From: Anastatus disparis
Lineage: Eukaryota; Arthropoda; Insecta; Hymenoptera; Eupelmidae
Assembly (NCBI GenBank): GCA_017163975.1
Contig: JAFFSR010000280.1
Span: forward strand, 1,922,001 to 1,986,000
Length of the DNA: 64,000 nt
Direction: 5' to 3'
The position numbers and the translations under genes are program-made. The notes below the pieces were generated by a model that did not search any database, was not told the DNA's origin, and worked only from the letters and a program-made list of their open reading frames with translations. This document shows positions 11,238 to 25,020 of the stretch, one piece after another. Positions within the stretch are counted from its first letter, which is position 1, and each line of letters opens with the position of its first letter.

Positions 11238-14200
11238 TGAATGAGATATTGCATGTACTTTTTGGTCTAACGCTAAAGCACATGAATCATAAGTAAATAT
11301 TTCCTACTTCTATTTAACTTTTTTATTGGTGATTTATTGGTGAATAACGAAAATCTCCTTTATTTTAGAAAGCTTTGAAAATTCCTTATACAAAATTTTC
11401 TTAGAATAATCTGAAAACCTTTGCTAATCTTTAATACTTTTTGAAAGATTAATTAATGAAAATTTCGTATCGTCAAGTCAAGCCTTTTCACACTATAAAC
11501 GCGCATCAACGCGCGAGCGACAACGTTAAAATTCACTTAACACTCCTATTTCTGCTAAATTCATATATATGCATCTCTCATAGACACGGTAACGCGTGTA
11601 TGTCTACGTATATACATACTAATAATACGTGCCATGCCAGAACGTCGCAGAAGCGTGAGATTGAAATATCTTGTGTAACGAGCAAAGTGAAGCTAACGCT
11701 AGTGGCGCCTTACTTTAGAGTGTATTCATTCGTTTAGGCCGTTAATACACGCAACGATGGAGAGTGAAATGTCGTAAATCAAATGTATATAAGTATAGAA
11801 AGTGAGAAAGTGTATATTATATCCCTTCTTCTATTATATACATGCTGGTTATTATCAAATGTTAGAGAGGGTGAAACTTGAGTAATAATAATAAGAGGAA
11901 AAGGTAATGTCTTACTGGATATACGCTCGTCTTTTCGTTCTTCACTGTATTATTGATATATCGCCGCAAAATTCTATAGAGCTTTGTGCTTTTTTGGTAT
12001 GCAAATGGCGAAGAGTAGTTAAAAAAGAATTTTATATTAAAGGCTTGCAAATTTTAAGTATTTAAATTAGATTTTACGTACAGGAAGTGGGTTATTTTTC
12101 TTTCTTTTTTCATGTGTAAATTAATGTGTTAAGTTTGAAAAAGTCAAGGGATTTTGGATGAATTATGAAAAAATTTTACTGCGCTTTGAAGAACGAAGAT
12201 GGAATAAAAGAGTATAGCGAATTCATCATTGGTTTTTGAGAATTAAGTTGTCAATTTAATTATCTATTTGGACACGGAATGTGTCATAATTTTTATTCGA
12301 TTAAATGTATTTTTGATAAAAAAGTTTATATAGAATAATAATGACAAAATTATTATGAGTTTGGCATTTTAATTATATTTGATCTATGTAAGTTTTTTTT
12401 TATTTTAAGTTGTTACATAATTGCACTATATATAGTGTAATTTTGCGTACGTACATATTTAAGATTAAGCAGGTAAACTCATTAACTAAAAAAATACCTT
12501 ACATCTCCAAAGGTATTAAAAAGAAAAAGAACAAATAAAAAACAGCTTAAAAGAAAGAAAATAATTTAAGCGACGAAGCTTACACGCTATATTGGCTGAA
12601 CCTACAAGTATAAAAAAAGAAGATGTTCAGGTCAAATAAGATTCGTGGGTTTTTCTATAGGGCTATGAAGGAATTTTTTTTCTTTTCTTTTTTTTTAGCA
12701 AAAGCATTATATTAGAACTGAACACACACATACGGACGACATAAAGTTCAAGCTGGCTGTTAAACGAGGGAAAAGCTATACTGAAATGGCTTCTTTATGG
12801 GGCAATAACTAGAAGGCCTTGTGTCTTGTCGCTGTAAATTATTAACTTCTTTACAAAAAAAAACGAATCAGCTTTTCAATGCTGTTGTATCTTGTAAATT
12901 TAAGCGAATAACAAAAATATTAAAACAATAGGGTTATCATGATTATATGGTATGAAATTATTTTAATAAATATTAAATATCTTTATTGTTCAAACTTATT
13001 TTGATAAATTATAACTTTTTAATACGTATACATATTAATTATTGATATAATTATTATAAATAATAGATAAATATAATTTTAGTATTTAATTCATAATTAA
13101 TTTTTTTAATGAATATATGAAAAAAATTAAAATAGTCAATATATAAAAGAATATGCGAAAATTCTTAGTAAATAATAATTATGTGGAACATTGATATTTG
13201 AAATTCAATTAACGATTTTATTGGCTTTATAGAGATAAGTAAATATAACTAAAAAGAGGATCCTTCAAAATTTACGAATCATTGACTTTGAAATTTCAAA
13301 CAAGCACCCAGTTTATCTTTGTTAAATAAAGAAGAGCAAATATAATAGCATTAGCATATAAACAAGCAATGTTTTCTTTATTCTTTTTCTCAAATTAATG
13401 GCTTTAAACTTTATTTGCAATGTTATTTTTTTTAATAATAAAATTTTATTAAAAGTATTTCTCTGTAAGTTACTGACATTCATAAAATATTTTTATATTT
13501 TATTGAATATAGGTATCGAAACACGTTAAATATTTTATTACATTGCGAAGTATTATCATTATTTCATGACAATTTCTTCCAAACATAATTAATGCATCTT
13601 TTATTCAGGAATTAATTTATTTTTATAATCTTTTCTTTCATTAAAAAAAAAGAAAAAATCATATGAAATATATTCTATATAAATTGTTAGCATTATTTTT
13701 TAATAAATGATGTATTAAAAAATGAAAGGATTAAAAAATTTGAAAATCAGTATTGCGTGTAGTTTGCATAACGAAATTTTAGACTTTCTAATCTAGTATA
13801 TTTATGGCTCATTAAAAATTCTCATGAATAGTGTCTCAGAATATATTCCAAAAATAACTATATGCATTTTATTAAACGTTAAAACATCTGCTACACGTAT
13901 TAAAACGTTTAAAGATTTTCCTCATCAACAGATTTTCAAAATTTACATCATCCGTTAAAATACTGGAGCGCGGTTATAGTAGTGTCATTTATTATTTTTT
14001 TTCGCATTTTTAATAAATGCAAAATAATTTTGTTTCCTTTTTCCGTTAAATTAGAAAGTTTTCTTGCATTAAGTTGTAATTATTTTATGGATATTCAAGT
14101 GAATATTTTCTTTGAAAAGTCCTCTTCGTAATCAGTAATCGTTATGATAAGAAGTTACGAATGAAATCTATATTTTTAGAAAATGTTAAATAGTATTTTA

Positions 14201-14389
14201 TATTTTCACCAAAATAAAACTTTTATTAAGTGAATGAAATCTCAAATTTTGCAAAGAAACATTATTAAAAAACTCAACTTATGTATAAAAATATATAGAT
14301 AATTTTTATTAGTAATTTAAGTATATTTATTTGATGCGTCAGACAGTCCGCATCGGCGAAATTAAGTAAACTCATTGCAATAACCATAA
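11238..14389. other. Gene-free stretch
   Basis: A moderately GC-richer part at 11450-11800 with a 93-codon plus-strand frame and no supporting signal, then AT-rich unique sequence. Confidence 0.5.
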
Positions 14390-14850
14390 GCATATATGTA
14401 TACACATGAAATTGTTGCTCTCACTTTTAGTATTTATCACGATTTACGCACGTATAGTCAACGAATATTCAATTTACCGATGAGAGAAAGAGAAAGAGAA
14501 AGAGATAGAGAGATAAAGGGAGGGGGGGGGGGTGACGTTACCCATTGTTTTACGCTCGGCAATATTGACTACTCTCTGAGCCCTATACAACAAGTCAATA
14601 GAGTATATGACCTGCTTCGCGATGTGCGTTTCTCCCTCTCTTCTAAGTCAATATTATCGAGTTCTATGTATCAACATATAGGACCTATTCCCATATATAT
14701 AGGTAACTACAGTATTATATACCCCCTACCTAAAGAAAGCTTTCCTTCCATACTCCTTCATTACATGAAAGCTTTGGAGAATATTGCGCTTTTAAGCCCA
14801 CCCGTTGAGGCCTCAAGACGACGCCGACGACGGGGTGCTAATTAAAATCC
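14390..14850 (+). other. GC-richer islet with a 149-codon open frame, coding doubtful
   Basis: A plus-strand frame is open from 14396 to 14845. The first third is forced open by the GAGAAA/G11 tract. The rest (about 14540-14845) has mixed composition, ending in an Arg-rich stretch from a CGA/CGC repeat. I see no family resemblance, splice signals or other support, and similar islets elsewhere in the window are closed. It is more likely non-coding. Confidence 0.3.
14482..14532. repeat. GAGAAA-type purine tract ending in G11
   Basis: GAGAAAGAGAAAGAGAAAGA is followed by GATAGAGAGATAAAGGGA and then eleven G residues at 14522-14532. The all-purine strand could form triplex or G-rich structures and is prone to length change. 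Confidence 0.85.
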
Positions 14851-15742
14851 TGTACCTACAATGTTTCTTTTTCTTTTTTAATAAAAGAGATGAAAGAATT
14901 AATTTGCTTGGATGACAGAGCTTGCTTTGGTTACTCATTATTTTTTATTTTTTATTTTTTTTCATCTTTAATATAGACGGATTAGAAAAGTCGATTCTAA
15001 AAGAATCTACTTTTTCTTTTAAAAAAGGGCTGTATATACAAGGTTGTTTGTTTTGTTAAAATCTCATTTTGATGTTGATTAAAAGTATCTTTTAATTTTG
15101 AATTCTTTGGCACGTTTTATCTTTTGTTTAACAAGCGCGTAATATTATAGAGTTTATAAATGAAGAAACTGAGCGAGTTATTAATACGAAAAAAATAAGA
15201 GAGAGCTTTTATGAGATACTATTACTTTTATAGAAAAGTATGTTTATGATATGATGTTTATAACACGATTAAAACATGTAAAAGATTTTTATTAGTTAAT
15301 AAAATGTCATTAGAAATTAAATATTTTATTGCTTACAACAGTTTTCAAATGTTTGATTCGTTTCATGAAAATTTTATTTATTTATATCAAAGAAAATACA
15401 AATTGTGATTCCATGGTGGTAAATTTTATTACCAACATAGACTGCTACATACAGAAAACATAAACTTAAAAATAGGAATAGTACTAAAACTACTTAAAAT
15501 TCAAGACAATCTTTTGTTTCTATTAAATCTGTTATTCGTTTTTAATAATTTTATATTTTTTGAAACGAGCAGTTTGCTGGATTTCTTCTATATAAATCTT
15601 TTAGAGTTCCATAACGATAACATAAATCTGTCAAATTAAATATATTTTTGTTACGGAAAATTTTTACTCACCCTTATTTTGAATTTTAAGTATTTCTATT
15701 TGACTATAATCTTTGTATACGATGTAGTTTAGATTCTATATC
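14851..15742. other. Gene-free AT-rich stretch
   Basis: Unique AT-rich sequence between the 14.4-14.85 kb islet and SINE copy 3. I see nothing in it. Confidence 0.5.
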
Positions 15743-15960
15743 TAGAGGTTGCCAGTGGCTCATTCGGTAGAGCGATGGATTCGTAATCTCGAGGTTGCAA
15801 GTTCGAATCCCGCTCTCGGCGGCCGATTGATACAAGCACCACTGTATACGTTACATGTGCTTTCTTCACAAACACAATGAAATAACCTCCATCGCTAATT
15901 AGCATATCACAATGATAGCATAAATACAACCACGTTAAATTAAAAAAAAGAATAAAAAAA
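15743..15960 (+). mobile_element. tRNA-derived SINE, copy 3
   Basis: The A box starts at 15756 (TGGCTCATTCGGTAGAGC) and the B box is around 15800-15812 (AGTTCGAATCCC). The body is recognisable through to an A-rich tail with G interruptions. The 3' stem is eroded here (CATCGCT against CAACCACG), so this copy looks older. Minus-strand open frames over it are artefacts of the repeat. Confidence 0.85.
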
Positions 15961-16089
15961 TTTATATTATCTTGTTTCTATTTCCTTTTTTACTATTTAT
16001 TTTTTAATAATAAAATGTTAAAAAACACAAAATTTAATACAAAACCGGAAGCTAGCTTCCAATCCGTATATTAATTTTTATGCAAATGA

Positions 16090-16190
16090 GCATGAAAATT
16101 AATAATTTTACCGTATCTTTACTGTGAAATTGCATAAAAATTAATAATTTTACCGTAATTTTACTATAGAAATGCATAAAATTTAAAGAA
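16090..16190. repeat. 42-base tandem repeat, about 2.4 copies
   Basis: Units begin GCATGAAAATTAATAATTTT at 16090, GCATAAAAATTAATAATTTT at 16132 and a partial GCATAAAATTTAAAG at 16174. Both full units contain TTACCGTA. The spacing is exactly 42 bases. Confidence 0.8.
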
Positions 16191-16533
16191 AAAATAAAAA
16201 TTTTAGTAATGCACTGGAAGCAAAATTCTATTTTTTTTAATAGTGTAATAAACAATAATTAATCATTATTATTTAGCAAATTTCCATTAACTTTTGAAGC
16301 TAGATTTTATTACTATGTTCATCGCAAATCACAGAAATTTTAATAAGAATTTTCGTATTTTCTAATTTCTTAATATTTTCAAAATAATACACAATTTTAC
16401 ACAAAATTTAATTAATTGCTGTCGACTTTTGTCTTTCATGGCAATTAAATCTTTAGTAATTGAACTTATCTAGCATTTAAATTAAACATTTTTTTCAAGC
16501 ATTAAGAGGCGGTCGGAACCAAATCGGTGACTT

Positions 16534-16721
16534 GCGGTATATATCAAGTCAGCATTTTTCGCTTTACGATAATATTTTGTATATTTTTATGGCTTGAACT
16601 ATTTCAAATTATTCTTTATATACATGACTAGAGGAAATGACTATATTTTTACCATATGAATAAGTAAATTAATTATTATAAGCATTTATTATAAATATCA
16701 AACTGACTTGACATATACCGC
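16534..16721. repeat. Inner inverted repeat within the TTAA MITE
   Basis: GCGGTATATATCAAGTCAG at 16534-16552 is matched in inverse by CTGACTTGACATATACCGC at 16703-16721, one mismatch in 19. It brackets the first internal repeat copy and looks like a smaller element or a template-switch product within the larger one. Confidence 0.7.
16554..16704. repeat. Internal direct repeat, first copy
   Basis: Begins ATTTTTCGCTTTA and ends ATCAAACT. It is repeated at 16756-16906, a constant offset of 202 bases, with scattered substitutions. The shared block TGACTAGAGGAAATGACTAT is identical in both copies. Confidence 0.8.
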
Positions 16722-16755
16722 ATGCAAAAAACTGTCGTGTCGATTGTTAGGTGGT

Positions 16756-16906
16756 ATTTTTCGCTTTATAACAATATTTTATATATTTTTGTGGCTTTAA
16801 CTATTTAAAATTATTCTTTATATGCATGACTAGAGGAAATGACTATATTTTTACCATATTAATAAATGAATAAATTATTATAAGCATTTATTACAAGCAC
16901 TGAACT
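16756..16906. repeat. Internal direct repeat, second copy
   Basis: Second copy of the 151-base block at 16554-16704. It runs directly into the right terminal inverted repeat of the MITE, whereas the first copy runs into an inner inverted repeat arm. Confidence 0.8.
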
Positions 16907-16938
16907 AAGTCACCGATTTGGTTCCAACCGCCTCTTAA

Positions 16939-19900
16939 ATAAAAAAATTACTAAAATACCATTCGAAGATTATTTTACCATACATTATAAATAAATTTTA
17001 ACCTTAAATTATTATTAAATTTATCTCTTCTTAAATCGCAATCGTATATAATAAGGTAATTCACAAGTTAAATTTTAATTTTGCGGAAAAATTTATCTCC
17101 TTCATATATTCATTCCCATTAAATTCTCAAAACCATTACCTAAACATAGTAGGCCATTAAAAAAAAAGCAAAACCTACTAACAAAAGAGCAGAAAAATAG
17201 AGAAAGAAAAAAAAGTAACTCCCACACTGTTATACAAGCCCATGCAATGTCAGAGTGGAAAACCATGGCCCGTAACTTTATTTTTCCATAGAAATATATA
17301 TAGAGTGGCATAGGCAACAGGTGAGGAGTATTTCTCTTTTACTACACGAGCAGAGAAAGTTAGAGAGAGATAGGAAAATAACTTCCTATGGTTTGTTACT
17401 GTTACCCCGTACGCGGGCACAAGCTGACAACACAAATTTCGTTTCGCATCTCGCTGCGCTCATGATTGTTTGGATATATATATATATATGTATCTACATA
17501 TCTTTTACTCGCTTATTGTGCACGAAAAAAAGAGAGTGTAGTTTTGTATAGTAAAACGAGGGAAAAAAAACAAGGGATGAGATAGATATAATGAAAAATA
17601 TGTGTGCATGATTATTGTGAAATTGCATTTATATTTTGGTATGTTTATGTTGTCGAGTGCGTGGATTATTAATGTTGTTGATCTGTTTTTTTGGTTTATT
17701 AATTTGCTATTTTCAAAGGTATTTTTATAATTATGTTCAATAAATTTGTACGATTATAATTTTGTAAAAATATAGATAAAGATATTATTTAATGAAATAT
17801 TGTTATATTTTTAATACTTTTTGTTCGTTCAACTTAATTATAAACTTAGACATTTTGAAAAATTTTGTTAATTTTGCATATTTTATTAATATTTATCTAT
17901 GCATAATAATTATCAAATTTAGTACAATTTATAGAAAAAAATCTACAATTTATATTATTTCCTTTGAATCATTAAAAATTTATTCAACAAGTGCTTAAAA
18001 TATTATTTTCTCAATAAAAATATAAAAAGGTTTAAAATATATAAAAAAAAGTATGCTATCGATTTCTTTTATTTATTTTTCATAAAACAAAATTTACAAA
18101 CTACACAAATCATTATATTCCAACATCTCGTTAAAAAAAATAAAGATAACGCATAATCCTTGAGCTTAAGCCAAAGCAAAATGTCAGCGTTCGAATAAAA
18201 TCTCAAATATTCTTATTTTTTTTGTGAAAAAAAATCAAAGTTACTAAGCGTCATCTTAACAGGTCACGCGCATGAAGACGGTGCTGCTGCAAACACCGTG
18301 AAATTTCAAGAATCCTCTGCGTGCCTACTTGGAAAAGTATTCTTTTAAAGCAAACGTGACGTACGTTTTCCCAAGCAAGCATATAATAAAAAAAAGCTGA
18401 AGCTTTTAAAAAAAAGATATATAATAATAATAAAAACGACGAGACGAATGCAAACTCCTTGTCGCGATAAACAAGCTGCATTAGAGTGTAGATCTTGAAA
18501 GAACGTGAAAGAAGCATTCCGTAATTGTTGGAGAAGAAGAATGTTTATTTTTTTTTCTCTTTTCTATTTCGTGATTTTCATGTGTTAACGAGCTTTCGAC
18601 TATCGATTCAGATAAAATTTATATAAATAGTCGAATGAGTAATGCGATCGTCAAAGATAGAAAAATTCTTACATTGCAGTTATTGAAAAAAAGTGCTAAA
18701 AGAAATTTTAAATTGTTAGTAACAGAAGATGATTCAATAATCGTTTCTATCTCTTAAAGATCTATTCTTTCTTAACGCATTGAGTTAACAAAAATGTGAA
18801 ATTATATAATTACAGCGATTCAAAGATTGGCAGCATTTCTATCTTACCAGTTAATAAATAATTATATCAATACATTATTAATGATTGAATTTTTTAAACA
18901 ATTTTATTAATAGTTTACGAGAGACTTTGAATTTCTACGTTAGCATATTCATATTTAAAAAATCTTTAAAATAATAGCTTAGCGGTGATTCAAAATTCTC
19001 TGTTAGATTAATTAAAAAATTTAAGTAAATAATCTGTATGGCATAACTATAAATCGATGTATTTCTTTTTTTTAAATTTATTGCTCTGATTAAAATTATT
19101 TATATAATTGTTTACTAATTAATGAGGTAGAAATATTGCTGATCTTTAGGATTCCTTAAATATCTTGTAAAAAGGATTTCTCATCTTATCATTAACAAAA
19201 TAAACATAATCTTTAATTGAATTAAAAAAAAGAAAGAATGATAATAAATTAAATCGACAATCTATTAAAATGATCCTTTATCTTCTCATCAATTTAAGCC
19301 ATGAATTATGAAACATAATGAGAAGCACAACACGAGCTTCTTAGATACTAAGTTCCTCTATATATACTGTACTAGGGTAGAAAGGCTTCGTACTAATACA
19401 CCTAGGGGCTATATAAGATCCTCTATGGACAAAGAACGGACGTGTATATAACCAACGAGCTTCTGCTACACCTTCCTATACTTCCAAAGACTCTTATCCA
19501 TTGCATAGATATAATATCCTTTATTTAAGAGTACCATACCAGAAAGGAGATCCTTAAACATTTTCAGTTTACAGGCGACTTCGAACTTTACTTGCCCTTG
19601 AGACTCGATTCAATACAAATTACATCATCTACAAAGTGCTGTGTATTTTTAAAAAGAAAAAAACTCAGTTTTTATTATTATTTTTTAATTTTTAGAATAA
19701 ATTTTTTCTCCGAAATTTCATTTTACGACAGTTTGATGCATTATGTAAAGATTTTGACAAATTTTTCGATTAAATCAAAATTTATTCTGAGAAAAATTCT
19801 CTGTGAAAAATCCTTACGTTTTTGTTATAAATAATTTTTGGCGGTATTTAGAATAGAATTTGACTGTTTTAAAGTTTGATTGAATTGAGCTCATGATTGG

Positions 19901-20006
19901 AGATATCATAATATATAACTGGATGAGAATATGGTCAATTTATCAACAAGTTAATTTTTAAAAGAAAATTTTTACTTCCATTTATCTTATAGTATATTTT
20001 ACTAAA
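16939..20006. other. Gene-free stretch
   Basis: AT-rich with a short (AT)8 run at about 17473-17489 and a GC-richer part at 19320-19600 rich in CCTCTATAT-like words. Frames at 17.3 and 18.3 kb show no family resemblance. Confidence 0.5.
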
Positions 20007-20200
20007 CGAGGTATCAGTGGCTTGCTTGGTAGAGCCATAGATTCGCAACCCGAGGACCCGAGTTTGATTCCCAGTCTCAGCCGATTGATACAAGTACTAC
20101 TGTACGTTACATATGCTTTGTTCGTACTCTGAAAAACCTCCGTCGCTAATTAGCATCGAAATGATAGTGTAAATAGCGACGTTGAATATTAAAAAAAAAA
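20007..20200 (+). mobile_element. tRNA-derived SINE, copy 4
   Basis: The head reads TGGCTTGCTTGGTAGAGCC (from 20018) with a degenerate B box GAGTTTGATTCCC (about 20060-20072). The body keeps CGTCGCTAATTAGCATCG and AGCGACGTTGAAT, and the tail includes ten A residues at 20191-20200. The box mutations suggest it is transcriptionally dead. Confidence 0.85.
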
Positions 20201-21321
20201 CTAAAATTTTATTTGTGATTCTTTATTAGTTTTCTTATGAATAACGATATCTTAACATTTTTAATCTTAAAATGCAACCAAAACAAAATAAAGCATCAAT
20301 TTTTATATTTTTATACACTCAATAGGTTTTTCTTACTCTGTTTGATTCGTAAAATTTGAAAATCAACAAAAAAGTACTTTGAAATAAATATCAATTAATA
20401 ATATACGAATCGTATTAGAATTTCATTTTGTTTTTTGATTCTATTATTATACACAAAAATATAGAATATATTCTCGTATTATTAATAATGTTCGCTTTTG
20501 ACTGACCAGTTATAAGGAAAATTGATGAATTTTATTTTTAAATTTATCGATTTTTTTCAAATATTTATAACACGTACGTGTACGACCTCAAAATCTAAAT
20601 TAGCTACACAATTCATAAATAATTCACCTATTTTATGAGATTTTATCAAAAATATTTAAAGTTCAGACATCATTCTGAGTTTAGTTGTTTTAATTTTAAT
20701 TTTTGTTTTATTTGCATATTTATATATGAATTCTAATATCAGATCCTTTATTAATTTATATTATATAATATAGAAACTTTCTTTTAAACAGTATTCCCAT
20801 TCTGTTAAATAACTGCTTCCAATTTATAAAATCATACTGCTAAGAATAAGACAAAAGTAGTACTATTTAATTAGCTTGATGATGGGTAGAAGAAAATAAT
20901 TATAATTTAGAGAATATATCTAAAATTAGTATACGTATTAATGTAAAAACTATATCACAATGCATGGGTGTATTTGTATTTTAACAATAATTTATATTAT
21001 TTTATTATATTAACCGACAAAAAAAGCTCATTTCTGTTTAAATTCTTTCTTTGTTTTTGTAAAAAAAAATTATTGTTTATTTACATAAGTTCTTCATTTT
21101 TGTAGTATGAAAAAAAATTATTGTCAAGTTGCCAATAAATATACCCGGAAATAAAAATACTGCTTCTAAAAATATTTTTCATTTTATTTCACAGGATTTT
21201 ATATTTCCAACAAATTATACGACATTAAATGTTGTACTCTGAATAATCGGAAAAACAGATGAGGCCAAAAAATTAATGTCGACAAGTGTGAAGGACCAAT
21301 AACTATCAAATCAAGATTTAA
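20201..21321. other. Gene-free AT-rich stretch between SINE copies
   Basis: Nothing beyond an ACACGTACGTGT palindrome at about 20571 and homopolymers. Confidence 0.5.
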
Positions 21322-21512
21322 TTTTTTTTTTTTATTTTTTTTAACGTCGCTGTATTTATGCTATCATTCTGATGTTAATTAACGACGAAGATTCTTAATG
21401 TATTTTTTAAATGAACTTCAGCACATGTAACGTACAGTGGTGCTTGTATCAACTCGGGACCTCGAGATTGGGAATCCATTACTCTACCGAGTGAGCCATT
21501 GACGACCTCTAA
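21322..21512 (-). mobile_element. tRNA-derived SINE, copy 5
   Basis: On the minus strand the head TGGCTCACTCGGTAGAGTAA is intact, but the B-box region is damaged by a short deletion, reading CCTCGAGATTGGGAATCC on the plus strand. The 3' portion keeps the family stem as CGTCGTT against AGCGACG, a G-U compatible change, followed by a long A tail seen as T runs at 21322-21342. Confidence 0.8.
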
Positions 21513-24500
21513 CACAATAGATTGTAATGACTAATTTTATAAGCATTAATATATGAAGATGATCATAAACATTCTTAAATATTCTAGGATATACATTAAA
21601 TTTGTTCTTAGTCCGTAAAGAACCTTCGTTAGCAAATAAATTTAATAAAGATTGAACGAGCATTGTTTAAAAATAAAGTTAATCTATTTGAAAAATTCCA
21701 ATTAACATATTAACGTTAAGTATTTCACACAGTCGAGCAATTATTTAAAATGTAAAACGTATATATACACATCTTTTCTTGAACGTAGGTTAATATAGAA
21801 ACGAGTAAAAGGTAGGGTTTTAGTTTCTGTACGGAGCGACGACGCGATAAAACGCAAGCAGACGAGCAATTTCCTGTTTCGGACCCTCTTAGCTATATAC
21901 ATACATACACACATGCAACACACATACACATATATAGAAAATCAAGTTTATACGTATATACATGTCGCGTTTCTCGCACCTATATGGTTTTAACCGTTTA
22001 TCGCGTCGAGGCTATCGGCAAACTGCAACATCGTGCCTTAACGCATATATACATGTATATCATATACATTAACGCCTTGCATATAAGCGCGTGCATATAC
22101 ATACTCTTTTGCCGAATTAATTTCCTTACAAAGTCTAAGGTTGAATAAGAAAAAGCTTCTTTTTTTTACGTTGAATAAAATAGGTACGCAGAAAAAAAGT
22201 TTTAACAAATGGAATGGTGAGAATGAATTTTTTAGATTTAAAATGAGATTTTAATAAAAAATTCTGTAGTTTTTTCCAATTTTATAAGCATTTTAAAAAT
22301 TCTTTTTTATAGAGTAGAATCTACATTGCAATAATATTATATTTACTATTTATATATACTTTTTAAAAGGATGAATTCCTAAAAATAATAATAAAATCGT
22401 GAACAAAAATTAAACATCGTTTTATAAAACATTTTTCATATTGAATATTTAGTAACTAAATACTTATGATTTCAATTATTTTCATTTAAACATTCTTGGA
22501 TAAGTTTTTAATTGATATCGATGCAAGCGATAATTAAATATTTCATTTTATTCAGTTTATAATTTGAATTTTTAATAATTCGTTAAAATAAATTTGAAGT
22601 ATTTTTATACAAACAACGCCGAAAATTAAAAATTTATATAAAAATACTGGAAGTAATTATAAAATTTTAATTAAAAGGAAAAAGTTATAATATTGAATAA
22701 AAAAATTTTTTTTTTATTTTTATTTAAAAAAATTTTCAAAGCATAAAAAAAATTACGTGAAAATATATTTAAATGTAACGATAAATATTTTAAAGTATGG
22801 CTATTTATTAGAGCTATCTAGACATCAAAGCTTCAGCATACATTTTACTAAAAATAGTTGGAACTTTAAAATAAGATTCTTATCCTTAGTAGTTAGAAAC
22901 GAATTATGTAGCAATTTGCGGTAAATAATGTTGCAGTCGAAATAATAATGATAAAAAAGTAACGTTTACATAAAATTAAATAAAATAGGAAAAGAAAAAA
23001 AAGAAAATATAAGTAAATAAAAAATTGAAATTCTTTACTATTTAATATTGGAAATTTTCCAATTTAGTCAATCAATATTTATTATTATTTTATATATTCT
23101 GATAAAGTTTTAACCAATGTTTATTGCTGTCATTCAAAAAGTACATTTTACAAAAATACTAAAATCGAATGTTAAAAAAGTGACAATTACATTTACAAAA
23201 TGTGACATGACATTGAATATTGTATGTAGATAAATAAATAAATGTTTTCAAATATAGTAGATATGAATGAATAACCTTATGTTAGAAACTTTGTTTCAAA
23301 ATGAATAATAATTTAATGAAAAAAAAACATTTATTTTCAATTATTTTATTTTTCATACCTTTTATATTCTGTGAAAAAAATACATACATAAAGAATTTTG
23401 ATTAATGTTCTATAAATAAAAAAAAAACTTTGAAAAAATATTATAATACATTTTTCAATTTTTCAGAATAACTGTTCAATATATATTAATGTAACTAAAT
23501 GTAGGTCATTTTATAATTTAATCAGTAACTTTACAATTGAAAAAGTAGAAGATCTAATAATTTAATCTTAAAGAGCTTTATGAATATTTAATTTTTAATA
23601 AAGAAACTTGATATTTTTACAGTAAAAATCAATACTTTTACATATGACAGAATTATGAAAATTTAACTAATCAGTTACATGCAAAATCAATCATATCAAC
23701 TTCCTTTGCACATTAGGAACAATCGAAATATAACCCTTTTACTTAAATATTATGCATAAACCTCAAAATATCAACAATCAAAATCATATCCATATTATCA
23801 ATTCATCTCAAAGTCAAGATATATTATATCGGTAATTATAAAATACGCAGGTAGTATAATTCAATCATACTAACATAACGTGCGTACATTAAAGTTTGTT
23901 AATTTTAACGAGCCATAATAATAATGATGATTTAAACGTGGAAATTCATTTATTTTGACAAATTTCAATTAGATATACTTCTTAGGAGAGAGCTGGATGT
24001 GTCGACATCTTGATAGAAATTTAACGGGTGGATATATTACCTTTTCTCTCATTTTATTAAACGGTCGAGAGTCTTGCGATATTATTACTTGTGAATCATA
24101 ATCGGGTATTTCTCTCCTTCTCTTTTGCTCCCTCTATTGCGTATAACGCGAGCGCTTATAAGATATAATACGGTGTATATGTGTGTAACAGGTGCGCTTG
24201 CTATACTTTTGACTATATAATTCCCGTACTTCGTCTACAATTGTATTGTTACTAAGTTTGCTTGGGCTTATTATATAATGCGGATTCATGGATTATTGGC
24301 TTTTTTAATTATACGAGTTTATAAAGCTCGACGTTTATTTGAATTATTGTTAAACTTTTAAAGAATGACAATGTTAAATTGTGAAAAATTGATGTTTTTG
24401 TAAAGTAGGATTTGATTATTATTGTAATGTAAGTTTGAATTACAATTTTTTATGTTGATAGTAAATTTAGACACTTCATTGGGATTTGAAAATTTTTAAT

Positions 24501-25000
24501 GATTAATTTGTTAATTTCATTAAGAAATTTACTCATACGTTAAATAGGATAAAAACAATGCTTCAAGAAATTTTAAATTCAAAGCTTTGAAATATAGAAA
24601 CTTTGAAGTTATCTATAATAATTTCCTGTAGATTCTTTGAAGTATTGGACTTTTGTCATATTACTATCTTCATATTACTGAAGTCTGTGAAGTTCATTAA
24701 TTTCAACATTCTATACATTCGGAACAAAAACCATTGATTATCTTCTTGTAGACTTACAAGTGTATGTAATAATACATTCTATACATGCATTGTATTAGGA
24801 TTGTTCATCAATTTTCAGGTATAAAGAAATATTTATATCTAAAATAATTTAGAAATTATTCAACCATGTATCAGAATTTATAAATATACATGATAATGTC
24901 CCAAAAAAGTAAAGAAAAAAATTTCTATAAATAATCTACAAATTTAAAACTTTAAACTTATATAAAATTGTAGTTTCTAACCAAAGATTCAAATCCTTGA

Positions 25001-25020
25001 AACTTCGAACTTCGAACTTC
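25001..25020. repeat. AACTTCG short tandem repeat
   Basis: AACTTCG is repeated nearly three times. The neighbourhood 24560-25080 is unusually rich in CTTTGAAG and CTTCAAAG words on both strands, possibly remains of an old inverted-repeat element that I could not delimit. Confidence 0.6.

Larger units (their letters stand above)
16506..16934. mobile_element. TTAA-flanked MITE with internal duplication
   Basis: The element is bounded by TTAA at 16502-16505 and 16935-16938. Its inverted repeats are about 29 bases, GAGGCGGTCGGAACCAAATC on the left and the complement of GATTTGGTTCCAACCGCCTC on the right. TTAA duplication is characteristic of piggyBac-like insertion, but the termini are not a signature I can match, so the superfamily is tentative. 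Inside is a 151-base direct duplication and a second, inner inverted repeat, listed separately. There is no transposase frame. Confidence 0.7.

Noticed and set aside
11035..11296. Overlapping frames on both strands at 11.0-11.3 kb
   Set aside because: Both are readings of SINE copy 2 and its tail.
15729..15929. 66-codon minus-strand frame with NLQPRDYESIALP
   Set aside because: It is the antisense of SINE copy 3. Its apparently protein-like stretch is the tRNA-derived head.
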